DNA from: CAYQUC01 sp964420605 | Lineage (GTDB): Bacteria; Pseudomonadota; Gammaproteobacteria; UBA6429; Thiohalophilaceae | DNA: 64,000 nucleotides | Direction: 5' to 3' | Assembly: GCA_964420605.1 (NCBI GenBank) | Contig: CAYQUC010000001.1 | Coordinates: 62,001-126,000, forward strand | Shown: positions 53,494 to 63,251 of the stretch, piece by piece | How positions within the stretch are numbered: position 1 is the stretch's first letter | Layout of the letters: each line of letters opens with the position of its first letter | Program-made: the position numbers and the translations under genes | The notes under the pieces: generated by a model | Databases searched by the model: none | Told to the model about the DNA's origin: nothing | The model's input: the letters and a program-made list of their open reading frames with translations, nothing else

Positions 53494-54882
53494 TTGAGAT
53501 TTTTACCCATTTTTATGGATATAAACAACCGTAAATGTTTGGTTGTTGGCGGCGGTAAAGTAGCCGCTAGAAAAGTACATTTATTAAGTCGAGCCGGTGC
53601 CAAGGTTGTGGTTATTGCGCCAAAATTGACTAATGAATTGGATTCTATGGCTAAAAATAGTGAAATTTCATTATTTTTAGAAGAGTACAATGGTGTGAGT
53701 ATGTCTGATTATGCCGTCGTAATTGCAGCAACTAATAATGCTGGCGTTAATAAACAAGTCTCTGTAGAAGCAAAAAAGCAGGGGATTCCAGTTAATGTCG
53801 TGGATCAACCCGACTTATGTACTTTTATTATGCCTTCAATTATAGATCGCTCACCAGTACAAATTGCAGTATCAACCGGCGGCGCATCGCCCGTGTTAGC
53901 TAGGTTATTGCGTGCAAAGTTAGAAACTGTTATCCCATCTGCATATGGCCGTTTGGCTGAATTAATTGAGTCTTACCGAAATAAAGTTAAAGAAACTTTT
54001 TCTTCAACTGATGAACGTAAAAAATTCTGGGAAGATGTTTTAGAAGGGCCGATTGCAGAGTCATTAATTGCCGGAAAGGATAAAGATGCAAAGCTTGCTT
54101 TAGATAAAGCCGTAACTGAAGCTAAAGCCCCTGATCCTGAAGGTGAAGTTTATTTAGTTGGTGCCGGTCCGGGTGACCCTGATTTATTAACATTTAGGGC
54201 CTTACGTTTAATGCAACAATCAGATGCAGTTGTCTATGATCGTTTGGTGTCAAAAGAAATACTTGATTTAGTACGTCGGGATGCAGATTTTATCTATGCC
54301 GGAAAAGAACGGGATAATCATGCCATTCCTCAAGAAAATATAAATCAATTATTAGTGAGACTAGCAAAAGAAGGTAAACGAGTGCTTCGACTTAAAGGTG
54401 GCGATCCATTTATTTTTGGACGTGGCGGTGAAGAAATTGAAACCTTAATGCAAGAAAATGTCAATTTCCAAGTAGTCCCAGGAATTACCGCTGCAGCGGG
54501 TTGTGCTGCCTATGCGGGTATTCCATTAACACATCGTGATTACGTGCAATCATGTGTTTTTGTTACTGGTCACTTAAAAGACGGTAGTATTGATTTAAAC
54601 TGGAAAGCATTGGCTCAACCGGCTCAAACAATAGTATTTTATATGGGGCTACACGGTGTATCTGAATTATGCAAACAATTAAAATTACATGGACTTAATG
54701 GTACTACCCCAGCAGCATTAGTTGAAAAGGGTACAACACAACATCAAAAAGTACACATTGGTGATTTAAACACTTTAGCCGATATTGTGACGAAAAATAA
54801 TGTGCAAGCACCAACTTTGATTATTGTTGGTGAAGTTGTGTCATTACACGACAAACTTGCATGGTTTCACCCAAACGGTTAA
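53494..54882 (+). CDS. cysG: Siroheme synthase (CysG, bifunctional)
   Basis: A 462-residue fusion enzyme making siroheme, the cofactor of sulfite and nitrite reductases. The N-terminal part (1-~200) is the precorrin-2 dehydrogenase/ferrochelatase with CLVVGGGKVAARKVHLL. The C-terminal part is uroporphyrinogen-III methyltransferase with VYLVGAGPGDPDLLTFRAL, YDRLVSKE, RLKGGDPFIFGRGGEE and PGITAAAGCAAYAGIPLTHR. TTG 53494 is the start, after an ACAGGA ribosome-binding site. The frame ends 13 bases before purU. Confidence 0.96.
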   Translation: MRFLPIFMDINNRKCLVVGGGKVAARKVHLLSRAGAKVVVIAPKLTNELDSMAKNSEISLFLEEYNGVSMSDYAVVIAATNNAGVNKQVSVEAKKQGIPVNVVDQPDLCTFIMPSIIDRSPVQIAVSTGGASPVLARLLRAKLETVIPSAYGRLAELIESYRNKVKETFSSTDERKKFWEDVLEGPIAESLIAGKDKDAKLALDKAVTEAKAPDPEGEVYLVGAGPGDPDLLTFRALRLMQQSDAVVYDRLVSKEILDLVRRDADFIYAGKERDNHAIPQENINQLLVRLAKEGKRVLRLKGGDPFIFGRGGEEIETLMQENVNFQVVPGITAAAGCAAYAGIPLTHRDYVQSCVFVTGHLKDGSIDLNWKALAQPAQTIVFYMGLHGVSELCKQLKLHGLNGTTPAALVEKGTTQHQKVHIGDLNTLADIVTKNNVQAPTLIIVGEVVSLHDKLAWFHPNG

Positions 54883-54895
54883 TAAGGTTTATGTA

Positions 54896-55750
54896 TTGAA
54901 TTCTGCAATTATAATAATAACATGCTCTGATCAATTCGGTATTGTCGCTGCTGTTACAGGTTTTATTAATGATAATGGCGGTAATATTATTAAGCTTGAA
55001 CAACATGTTGATATTGAAAAAAATCAATTTTACATGCGAATAGAATGGGATTTGGATCAATTTATAATTGATCACCATTCAATATTTAAATTATTTAAGT
55101 ACAAAATAGCTGATAACTACAGAATGAAGTTTGATGTTCATTTTACGTATGAACAGACCAAAATTGCTTTATTCGTTTCAAAACACAGTCATTGTTTCTA
55201 TGATATATTATCACGTTACGAGTCTGGTGAATGGCAGGTCGATATTCCTGTTATTATCAGTAACCATCGTGATCTTGAAAAAACGGCTCTCGATTTAGAA
55301 ATTCCGTATTATTATATGCCAATTACTAAAGATAATAAGTTAACACAAGAACAAGAGATATTAAAAATTCTTAAACAAAATAATATCAGCCTTGTTGTAC
55401 TGGCACGTTATATGCAAATTTTGAGCAAAAATTTTATTAATCAATACGTTAATAAAATTATAAACATACATCATTCTTTTTTACCTGCTTTTCCGGGAGC
55501 CAAACCCTATCATTCTGCATTTGAACGTGGTGTGAAAATAATCGGTGCCACAAGTCATTATGTCACAGCGGATTTAGATGCGGGCCCAATAATAGCTCAA
55601 GATATTGAACACGTAAGCCATTCAGATTCAGTTGACGAACTCATTAGAAAAGGCGGCGATATTGAAAAAATTGTTTTAGCTCGAGCAATATGGAAACATA
55701 TTAATCATAAGACACTGGTATATAATAACCGAACTATTATTTTTACTTAA
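54896..55750 (+). CDS. purU: Formyltetrahydrofolate deformylase
   Basis: Hydrolyses 10-formyltetrahydrofolate, releasing formate. From TTG 54896 (AAGG eight bases upstream) it has 284 residues, the usual length; a longer open frame from 54824 overlaps cysG and is not needed. The N-terminal ACT domain (IIIITCSDQFGIVAAVTGF) is followed by the formyltransferase domain with VLARYMQIL, NIHHSFLPAFPGAKPYH and ATSHYVTADLDAGPI carrying the catalytic Asn, His and Asp. Its codons are very AT-rich. Confidence 0.93.
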   Translation: MNSAIIIITCSDQFGIVAAVTGFINDNGGNIIKLEQHVDIEKNQFYMRIEWDLDQFIIDHHSIFKLFKYKIADNYRMKFDVHFTYEQTKIALFVSKHSHCFYDILSRYESGEWQVDIPVIISNHRDLEKTALDLEIPYYYMPITKDNKLTQEQEILKILKQNNISLVVLARYMQILSKNFINQYVNKIINIHHSFLPAFPGAKPYHSAFERGVKIIGATSHYVTADLDAGPIIAQDIEHVSHSDSVDELIRKGGDIEKIVLARAIWKHINHKTLVYNNRTIIFT

Positions 55751-55768
55751 AAATGAGTGTAAATAAAT

Positions 55769-58700
55769 TTAAATTTTTTGTTGGTGAGATAACATATAAA
55801 TTATTGGAATCAATACTAAAGTAATTAATACCGAAAAACTTAGCCCACTAACAATAACGATAGCCATTGGTTGTAACATTTCTGCACCATCTCCAATACC
55901 CATTGCTAGCGGCGTCATGCCAAGCACTGTCGTTAACACCGTCATTAAAATAGGTCGTAGACGTTGTTTGGTTGCTTCTATTACTGCGGTTAAAACATCA
56001 GACCCGGTATCGCGTATATTTTCAATTTGTTCAATTAATACTATAGCATTATTTACAACTATACCTGTTAGCATAATGATACCAAGTTTTATCGGCATCG
56101 ATATGGGAATGTCTATGAATAAATTAACAAATAATAAACCGATAATGACACCTATAATGGTAAATGGAACACCGCATAGTATAACTAATGGATTACGTAA
56201 TGATTCATATTGAATAGCCATTACTACAAAAACTAAAAATATAGCTAAAGAAAGTAATATGTATCCTAGGTTTCGACCTTCTTGTAATTGTTTTTTTGTG
56301 CCTCCATCATAGATAATGTAATCTTCTGGTATATCATAATCTTTTAATGCAAGATATATTTCATCAAGTGCCTGACTTAATGAAGCAGCCCCCTTGAGTG
56401 ATGCTGAGATTTCTACAATTCGTCTTTGTTTATCTCTAATTATATTACTTGGACTAGATTGGTGTACGATAATGGCAACATCCCGTAGTCTAATAGGTTT
56501 ATTATTAAAATGACCAACGAATATATTATTTAGAACTTCCGGAGAATTCAAATTACCTATTTTACTTCTTATTCGAATATTATACTGTCGATCGCCTTCG
56601 AGGTAATTGGACACTACTAGTCCTTGCATGGATATCCGAAGTGCTGTACTGATATCTTTGGTTGTTATATCAAATGATGCAGCACGTAATGGATTTATTT
56701 TAATTGTTAATTCTTCAATAGTATCTTGATAGGAATGTTCAATATTTTTAATGCTTTTTAATGGCTTGAGTATAGTGACTATATCGTCACCAATTTTTCT
56801 TAATGTCTCAAGATTTGGGCCTTGCACTCTGATACTGATATCATCATCACCTCGATTGGTTCTTATACCTCTTATTCCTCTGGCGTAGGCACGGACACGG
56901 ACACCAACTAAATTTAACGTTCTGATTTTAGCATTAAGTTTTTTAGACCACTGATCTACGTTAAGTTTACGTTGTTGCCGTTCAACTAATTGAATTGAAA
57001 TGCTACTGTAATTACTGCGTTGGAATTCTGAACGCCCAAATACAAATCCACCTGCGGTTGTATAAAAATTTTCTACATGGTCTTGTTTTGCCACTATACC
57101 TTCTATTTGTTTTACTATTTTATCCATTTTATCTAAATTCATACCACTATCACCTTTAATGAAAATTCGAATTTGGCCTTCATCCATTTTAGGTAAAAGT
57201 CGTTCTTTTTGCTCCATGAATGAATTAAAAGAAAATAGTGAGGTTATAAATAAAATGATAAAAAATAAAATCACTTTATTCGGGTGTGACATTAATTTAA
57301 TAATTATTTTTTCATAGTGGTGCAAAATCTTATTTATAATGGAATTGCATATATTGTGAATTGAATTGTTATTGTTTGAACTTATTTTAGCGCTTAATGC
57401 TGGAACTAACGTTACAGCAACAATTAATGAACCAACGATGGCTGCAGATAGAGTTAAAATTAATTCGCTAAATAATAATCCGACAATTCCACCGATAAAT
57501 AAAAATGGAATGACAGCAGCCAAATTGGTGCTGGTTGATGCAATAATGGCGCTGTTTATTTCTGCTGCTGCGTCTAAAGCTGCTTGTTTATAGTTTAAAT
57601 TTAATAATTGGTGTCGAGCAATGTTTTCTTGCATGACAATGGTATTGTCAACTAACAAACCAACACCGAGTGCTATACCACCGATGGTCATAATATTAAG
57701 ACTGAGATCAGCCATTGTCATTAATACAAAGGTAATTAAAATGGCAAGTGGTATCGCGGTACCGATAATTAATGTCCGCCGAATGCTACCCAGAAACAAA
57801 TAAATGACTATCATCGCAAGAATTGCGCCACTAATGGTAGCGAAACTAGCATTACGTAATGCGTGTCGAATAAATGTTGATTGGTCTCCAACTTTATTCA
57901 CTGTAATATGATTTGGAATACTATTGTTGTTTTTAAGCCTATTTAATTGACTTAAAACAACATCAACAACTGAAGTGGTGTTTGCTGATGGTTGTTTTTG
58001 AATTGTTAATTTAACGCCAATAATACCATTTAGTCTGACGCGAAGTTTTTCATCTTCAATTGCATTGGTAACTGATGCAATATTTTTCAATTGTAGTGGC
58101 GTTGTTGAATTACTGCGAGTAGCAGGAATTGGTAATTCTTGTATATCAGATAAATTTGTGAATCGTCCAGTGGCACGAGTATTAATATTTTTTGTTTGTG
58201 TTTTAAATTCGCCGCCGGGAGAATCAGTATTATTCTCAAAAGCTTGAATTAAATCGTTAAAATTTAACTCTAAGCTAGCCAATCGTTCTTGATCTAGTAA
58301 TACATTTATTTCTCTTTTAGGAGCACCCGCAACCTCAGCTGCTGCAACACCCGGTAAGTTATTAAACCAGTTCACAAAGTGGTAATCGACCCAATCACGT
58401 AACTCTGTAGAATTAAATTTACTAGAACTAATCACAAATTCTAGTGCAGGAAGTTGTGATGGATCTCGTTTGTAAATAATGGGAGGGTCTATTGTGGTTG
58501 GTAAGAAACGTTTTGCTCGATCCAATCTGGTGCTGGCATCGCGCAAAGCAAGGTTAATGTCGGTGCCATAGGGGAAACTAAGATCAACTGCACTTCGACC
58601 TTCGCGTGTTCTTGATTGTATTGATATCGTATTTTCTGTTATTGCTAACTGTTCTTCAAGTTGGCGTGTGATTCGATCTTCCATTGCTTTTGCCGGCACC

Positions 58701-58879
58701 CCTGGATCGAGTACTCGAATCCTCACTTCAGGATAAATTATGTGTGGAAATAAATCGATAGCAAGATCTTTTAAGGCGAATAAGCCTAGAACCACGACAG
58801 TGATTGCCAGCATACTAACACCAATAGGGTGATTGATAGACCAGGCGGCAATTCCACCATTCTTGAACGAACGTTGCAT
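55769..58879 (-). CDS. RND efflux permease (HAE1-like)
   Basis: A 1036-residue inner-membrane proton/drug or lipid antiporter of the AcrB superfamily. Twelve transmembrane segments are arranged as TM1, large periplasmic loop, TM2-6, TM7, large loop, TM8-12. The TM4 charge motif is GLLVDNTIVMQENIARH: the first Asp is kept and the second is Asn, a common subgroup variation. It is the second gene of an adaptor-permease pair. No TolC-like outer-membrane gene is adjacent. Confidence 0.93.
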   Translation of the reverse strand: MQRSFKNGGIAAWSINHPIGVSMLAITVVVLGLFALKDLAIDLFPHIIYPEVRIRVLDPGVPAKAMEDRITRQLEEQLAITENTISIQSRTREGRSAVDLSFPYGTDINLALRDASTRLDRAKRFLPTTIDPPIIYKRDPSQLPALEFVISSSKFNSTELRDWVDYHFVNWFNNLPGVAAAEVAGAPKREINVLLDQERLASLELNFNDLIQAFENNTDSPGGEFKTQTKNINTRATGRFTNLSDIQELPIPATRSNSTTPLQLKNIASVTNAIEDEKLRVRLNGIIGVKLTIQKQPSANTTSVVDVVLSQLNRLKNNNSIPNHITVNKVGDQSTFIRHALRNASFATISGAILAMIVIYLFLGSIRRTLIIGTAIPLAILITFVLMTMADLSLNIMTIGGIALGVGLLVDNTIVMQENIARHQLLNLNYKQAALDAAAEINSAIIASTSTNLAAVIPFLFIGGIVGLLFSELILTLSAAIVGSLIVAVTLVPALSAKISSNNNNSIHNICNSIINKILHHYEKIIIKLMSHPNKVILFFIILFITSLFSFNSFMEQKERLLPKMDEGQIRIFIKGDSGMNLDKMDKIVKQIEGIVAKQDHVENFYTTAGGFVFGRSEFQRSNYSSISIQLVERQQRKLNVDQWSKKLNAKIRTLNLVGVRVRAYARGIRGIRTNRGDDDISIRVQGPNLETLRKIGDDIVTILKPLKSIKNIEHSYQDTIEELTIKINPLRAASFDITTKDISTALRISMQGLVVSNYLEGDRQYNIRIRSKIGNLNSPEVLNNIFVGHFNNKPIRLRDVAIIVHQSSPSNIIRDKQRRIVEISASLKGAASLSQALDEIYLALKDYDIPEDYIIYDGGTKKQLQEGRNLGYILLSLAIFLVFVVMAIQYESLRNPLVILCGVPFTIIGVIIGLLFVNLFIDIPISMPIKLGIIMLTGIVVNNAIVLIEQIENIRDTGSDVLTAVIEATKQRLRPILMTVLTTVLGMTPLAMGIGDGAEMLQPMAIVIVSGLSFSVLITLVLIPIIYMLSHQQKI

Positions 58880-58882
58880 AAT

Positions 58883-59971
58883 TTAATTTTTGGTTTCGGT
58901 TGATTTTAATTTATTAGTAATATTTTTTTTATTAACAATTTTAATTTTCACACCATTTTTTAGATTTGAAAAGCCTTCAGTTACGATTAGATCCTTATCC
59001 TTTAAACCGTTTAGTATTTCGATATTATTTTCAATTTGAAGACCTGTTTGGATATTAATTTTTTGAACTGTATTATCGGCATTGATACGGTATACAAATT
59101 TTCCGGAGTTATCGTATTGAATAGCTGCTGCATCAATGAGCATACGTTCGGTCGGCGGGGTATAAATAACGACTCTACACAGTTGGCCAGGTTTTGCGCC
59201 ATCCGGTATTGTTTCTAACTCAATTTCGATGGTACCTTTTCTGGTGACAGGATCAATTGTTGGGTAAATGCGTGAAATTTCCCCGGCAATTTTATTGGCA
59301 TTTTTTAAGGCATCGATAGTTATAGTGACTTTACTGTTTTTGAATAGCTGTGATAATAATATTTCTGATATTTGTACTTTGACGAGAAGTCGAGAATTAT
59401 CAATGATTGATAATATGTGGGTATGTAATGGCACCACATCGCCTGGCTCCTGAAAACGTTCACTGATGACACCGCTAAGAGGTGCTTTTATAAATGTGTT
59501 ATTTAATCTAATTTGGTTAATTGACTCTTCGGCTTTTGCGAGGGCTAACACGGTTCGTGCATTACTAATCTCATCGTGAGATGTAAGGTTTTTTGACATT
59601 AACTTTGACAGGCGGTTTAAATTACTCTTTGCTTGTAATCTACTGGCGGTACTCTTAGCTAATAAGGCTGTAACGGTATCGTTTTTAATGAAGACGATGG
59701 TTTTACCTTGTGTAACATTGTCACCTTGAAAGTAAGGTAATTTTTTTATTTGGCCCGGTTCCTGATTAAATATTTTAACAGTTTGGATTGCTGTCAGGCT
59801 GCCTGACACGTGTTGTTGTGTACCCACGGATAGCTTTTTTACGGGTAAAGCAAGTACGAGTTTAGCCCTTGAGCCTCGTGTATGTTGTTTATTTTGTGTG
59901 CTTTGATCACACGCTGAAAGTAAGCTGATTATGAGTATCAGTTTTATTAAATTTGTAATCATATTAGGCAT
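58883..59971 (-). CDS. RND efflux periplasmic adaptor (membrane fusion protein)
   Basis: A 362-residue HlyD/AcrA-like lipoprotein; lipobox LLSAC with Cys about 21. A barrel-sandwich half-motif (VSGSLTAIQTVKIFNQEPGQI and INQIRLNNTFIKAPLSGVISE) flanks a short helical hairpin, then a beta-barrel and membrane-proximal domain (VTEGFSNLKNGVKI). It precedes the permease by three bases and would couple it to a distant outer-membrane channel. Confidence 0.93.
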   Translation of the reverse strand: MPNMITNLIKLILIISLLSACDQSTQNKQHTRGSRAKLVLALPVKKLSVGTQQHVSGSLTAIQTVKIFNQEPGQIKKLPYFQGDNVTQGKTIVFIKNDTVTALLAKSTASRLQAKSNLNRLSKLMSKNLTSHDEISNARTVLALAKAEESINQIRLNNTFIKAPLSGVISERFQEPGDVVPLHTHILSIIDNSRLLVKVQISEILLSQLFKNSKVTITIDALKNANKIAGEISRIYPTIDPVTRKGTIEIELETIPDGAKPGQLCRVVIYTPPTERMLIDAAAIQYDNSGKFVYRINADNTVQKINIQTGLQIENNIEILNGLKDKDLIVTEGFSNLKNGVKIKIVNKKNITNKLKSTETKN

Positions 59972-60103
59972 TTATACACTATTTTATGGACGTATGTCAT
60001 GTTGCATTGTATGCTATCGAGCTGGTAGTAATCCTTCGATATTAACCTTATTAATCCTCAGTTATAGTTTTTTATAATAGAACTTAGGCACAGAACCCAT
60101 AAA

Positions 60104-61921
60104 ATGGCATTCCATTCAAAGTACACAACAGTCCCTCATAAAAATAGACATGATTTTCATAATCTGAAACAAATGCTTCCGTATATTTGGGAATTTCGAG
60201 GACGAGTGGTTTTAGCGCTATTAAGTTTAGTGCTTGCAAAATTAGCTACGGTGGGAATTCCTCTGCTATTAAAATATATTGTTGATATTTTGGATCAACC
60301 TGAGAATATCACGGTTATCTTGCCTGTTAGTTTATTACTTATGTATGGTGCTTTGCGCTTAGCAAGTACATTATTTAATGAATTACGAGATGCTGTTTTT
60401 GCACGGGTACGTTATCGTGCAATGCGACGGTTATCGAATAAAGTGTTAACCCATCTACATAAGTTGTCATTACGTTTTCATTTAGACCGAAAGACGGGAA
60501 ATATCACCCGTGATTTAGAACGAGGTACTAGTAGTATTAGTTCGATTCTAAATTATATGGTGTTTAATATTATTCCAACGGCGGCTGAGTTTTCATTAGT
60601 CGCATTTATTTTATTGGGACAATATGATGTGAAGTTTGCTATAGCCACTTTTATTACGGTGTTTGTGTATATATCATTTACATTTGCGGTCACCAACTGG
60701 CGTATGCATTTTAGGCATTCTATGAATGCGCTTGATTCAGAAGCTAATGGACAAGCAATTGATGGACTATTAAATTACGAAACAGTTAAGTATTTTAATA
60801 ATGAAGATTTTGAGATTAATCGGTATGACAAGACTTTGGGGCAATGGGAAAGCTCTGCAGTAAAAAGTCAAACATCGATGTCAATGTTAAACTTTGGTCA
60901 AGGTGCGATTATCGCTGTTGGCGTTACTTTTATTATGTTGTTTGCAAGTATGGGGGTTGCTGATGGTTCGATGACATTAGGTGACTTGGTATTAGTGAAT
61001 GCCATGATGTTACAGTTATTTATCCCATTAAGTTTTTTAGGTATTATTTATCGAATGTTAAAATACAGTCTCGCTGATATGGATTTAGTATTAAAATTAT
61101 TAAATACTGATACTGAAATTACTAATAAAATTAATGCGCCGGATATCGCTATAGAGTCGGGTAAAATCGAGTTTAAAGATGTTGGTTTTTCTTATCAAGC
61201 TGATCGTGAAATTTTACACGGTATCAATTTTACAGTATCACCAGGTGAAAAGTTAGCGGTTGTTGGGCCATCTGGCTCGGGTAAGTCTACTTTGGTTCGG
61301 TTATTGTTTCGATTTTATGATGTGAATTCAGGTTGTATTTTAATAGATGATCAAGATATTCGAGATGTTACCCAAGAATCGATTCGATCGATTATCGGAA
61401 TTGTGCCTCAAGATACAGTATTATTTAACGATAGTATTTTATATAATATCCAATATGCCAAAACGGATGCTAATAAAGAGCAAATAATTGATGCTGCCAA
61501 GATGGCCAATATTCATGAATTTATTGAGAGTTTGCCAAAAGGCTATGATACGGTTGTAGGTGAGCGTGGTTTAAAATTATCCGGTGGCGAAAAACAAAGA
61601 ATTGCTATTGCGCGTGTTATTTTAAAAAATCCACGTATTTTAATCTTTGATGAAGCAACATCCAGTCTTGATTCCATGTCTGAAAAAACCATTTTAAAGT
61701 CTTTGTCAAGTGTTGCTGAATCACACACTACGTTGGTGATTGCACATCGATTATCAACGATTGTTGATGCCAATCGAATTTTAGTTATGAAGGATGGTGT
61801 AATTATCGAGTCGGGGACTCATGACGAGCTGTTAGTTAAAAATGGATTTTACGCCGAAATGTGGACATTGCAAAAAGAGCAGCAATCTGAAAATGAACCC
61901 GATATAAAGAGTATCATTTGA
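60104..61921 (+). CDS. Atm1/ABCB7-like ABC exporter
   Basis: A 605-residue half-transporter (membrane domain about 25-325, ATPase about 345-590). The Atm1-type sequence LLNYETVKYFNNE is present. The ATPase shows Walker A GPSGSGKST, signature LSGGEKQR, Walker B ILIFDEATSSLD and the H-loop VIAHRLSTI. Atm1-family transporters export glutathione-linked sulfur or metal compounds. Divergent from the RND operon and followed closely by the S24-like gene. Confidence 0.9.
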   Translation: MAFHSKYTTVPHKNRHDFHNLKQMLPYIWEFRGRVVLALLSLVLAKLATVGIPLLLKYIVDILDQPENITVILPVSLLLMYGALRLASTLFNELRDAVFARVRYRAMRRLSNKVLTHLHKLSLRFHLDRKTGNITRDLERGTSSISSILNYMVFNIIPTAAEFSLVAFILLGQYDVKFAIATFITVFVYISFTFAVTNWRMHFRHSMNALDSEANGQAIDGLLNYETVKYFNNEDFEINRYDKTLGQWESSAVKSQTSMSMLNFGQGAIIAVGVTFIMLFASMGVADGSMTLGDLVLVNAMMLQLFIPLSFLGIIYRMLKYSLADMDLVLKLLNTDTEITNKINAPDIAIESGKIEFKDVGFSYQADREILHGINFTVSPGEKLAVVGPSGSGKSTLVRLLFRFYDVNSGCILIDDQDIRDVTQESIRSIIGIVPQDTVLFNDSILYNIQYAKTDANKEQIIDAAKMANIHEFIESLPKGYDTVVGERGLKLSGGEKQRIAIARVILKNPRILIFDEATSSLDSMSEKTILKSLSSVAESHTTLVIAHRLSTIVDANRILVMKDGVIIESGTHDELLVKNGFYAEMWTLQKEQQSENEPDIKSII

Positions 61922-61959
61922 ATAGTCAGTAATTAACTTATATTTTGTAGGTATGTAAT

Positions 61960-62307
61960 ATGAATAAAGCAATATCAGAAGAAGATAAAATTGAAATAGA
62001 AAATGGTTGTGGTAATGAAGAACCGTTTGCATTAAGAGTGATAGGTGATGAAATGGAGCCAGAATTTCCAGATGGTTGCATTTTGATTATTGACCCAGCG
62101 GGACATTGTACTGATGGGTCATACGTTATAGCGCAGCATGATGATGGCCACATATTTCGACAACTTGAAATTGCAGAAAATAGTTATACACTTAAAGCAT
62201 TAAAAGAAGGTGTTGAAATTATTCCTATTGACGATAGATCCGCTGTTGTTGGTGTTGTTGTTCAGCGTGCGGGTAAACGCAGAAAAGATCATAAACATTA
62301 CGTTTAA
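61960..62307 (+). CDS. S24/LexA-like domain protein without the catalytic Ser-Lys pair
   Basis: A 115-residue protein consisting of the LexA/UmuD C-terminal fold. The nucleophile motif, normally GDSM, is GDEMEPEFPDGC, and the general-base region IFRQLE has Arg where LexA has Lys. The fold is kept but the autoproteolytic site is not. There is no DNA-binding domain. AGGT precedes the ATG. It stands 39 bases after the ABC exporter and 10 bases before the unknown protein. A structural or regulatory role is possible. Confidence 0.75.
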   Translation: MNKAISEEDKIEIENGCGNEEPFALRVIGDEMEPEFPDGCILIIDPAGHCTDGSYVIAQHDDGHIFRQLEIAENSYTLKALKEGVEIIPIDDRSAVVGVVVQRAGKRRKDHKHYV

Positions 62308-62316
62308 AAAAATCAT

Positions 62317-62775
62317 ATGCCTATTGAAAAAGATAATTTTCTATCAACACAAACTATTAGGGATAGTAGTGGTACGGACTTAAATTTCGTTAATAAGATC
62401 ATATTTTATAACGACGAGTTTAAATTTTTATGTTCCAGAATATTTGCCAGTGGAGTATGGAAAAAACAGTTATTTGAATACAGTTATAACGAAAAAAATA
62501 TGGTATCTAATATTAATATCACCAACCCTAATATTTCTGGTATTGTTCACCCTTCAATATCAGTGCCAACGGTAATGATTGAAGGTTCTCAATATACTAT
62601 GTTTACCTATTATATTGCAAAAACAGATAAACTGAATTTTGGAAAAACAAATTATTATTGGTATAGCTGTGACGAAATTACAGAATACATAAAGCTTGAT
62701 GAGTTTGCGTCAGCCTCAATTAACAATTTAAGACGTTTTTTTGAATTGTTATCTGAGAATAAAAATAAAGTATAA
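62317..62775 (+). CDS. Hypothetical protein
   Basis: A 152-residue protein of no recognised family. It is Ile/Asn/Tyr/Phe-rich with predicted beta strands (FNYLxxTYYIAKTDK region) and no signal peptide or transmembrane helix. The close spacing (10 bases) to the S24-like gene suggests co-expression. Function unknown. Confidence 0.6.
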   Translation: MPIEKDNFLSTQTIRDSSGTDLNFVNKIIFYNDEFKFLCSRIFASGVWKKQLFEYSYNEKNMVSNINITNPNISGIVHPSISVPTVMIEGSQYTMFTYYIAKTDKLNFGKTNYYWYSCDEITEYIKLDEFASASINNLRRFFELLSENKNKV

Positions 62776-62786
62776 TTTTAATGGTG

Positions 62787-63251
62787 TTATTTATTTGGGT
62801 TTAACTGATCCTCTCTGACTTTTGATCTTAAATATTCTTCTGCAAAATCTGGATCAACAGTTTGATTATGACTATCAATTAATGCTTGATCATATTCATT
62901 CCAGCCACGAATCCCTGTTTTAAGCGAAAATACCTTGCTAAAGCCCATCTGTTGCATTGTGTCAGCAGCAAGGATACTGCGATTGCCAGAACGGCAAATA
63001 ACAATTATTTCTTGTTTTTTATTTCCAGCTAATTCTGGAATTGTTTCATCATAATCATAATCACAAGCTGTTTCTAATATTCCGCGAGGTACATTCATTG
63101 AGTGAGTGATGTGCATTGCATCAAACTCATAATTTTCACGTACATCGATCATAAACGGTTTTCTATCTTCTAATATTTCCTCTAAATCCCACGGAAAAAT
63201 CTCTTTAACATTTTTACTAACATCTGAAATTAAATCATTAAATGTTTTCAT
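62787..63251 (-). CDS. Rhodanese-like domain protein
   Basis: A single-domain rhodanese of 154 residues (start ATG 63251; a 63296 start would overlap the response regulator more). Motifs are FMIDVRENYEFDAMHITHSMNVP at the domain start (key DVREN), the active-site Cys in VICRSGNRS, and a C-terminal GIRGWNEYD. It could transfer sulfane sulfur. It lies directly after the response regulator (14-base overlap), so it is part of the same transcript. Confidence 0.9.
   Translation of the reverse strand: MKTFNDLISDVSKNVKEIFPWDLEEILEDRKPFMIDVRENYEFDAMHITHSMNVPRGILETACDYDYDETIPELAGNKKQEIIVICRSGNRSILAADTMQQMGFSKVFSLKTGIRGWNEYDQALIDSHNQTVDPDFAEEYLRSKVREDQLNPNK

Noticed and set aside
54824..54895. Longer purU start overlapping cysG
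   Set aside because: The additional residues are out-of-frame cysG sequence; TTG 54896 has good Shine-Dalgarno spacing and gives the normal length.
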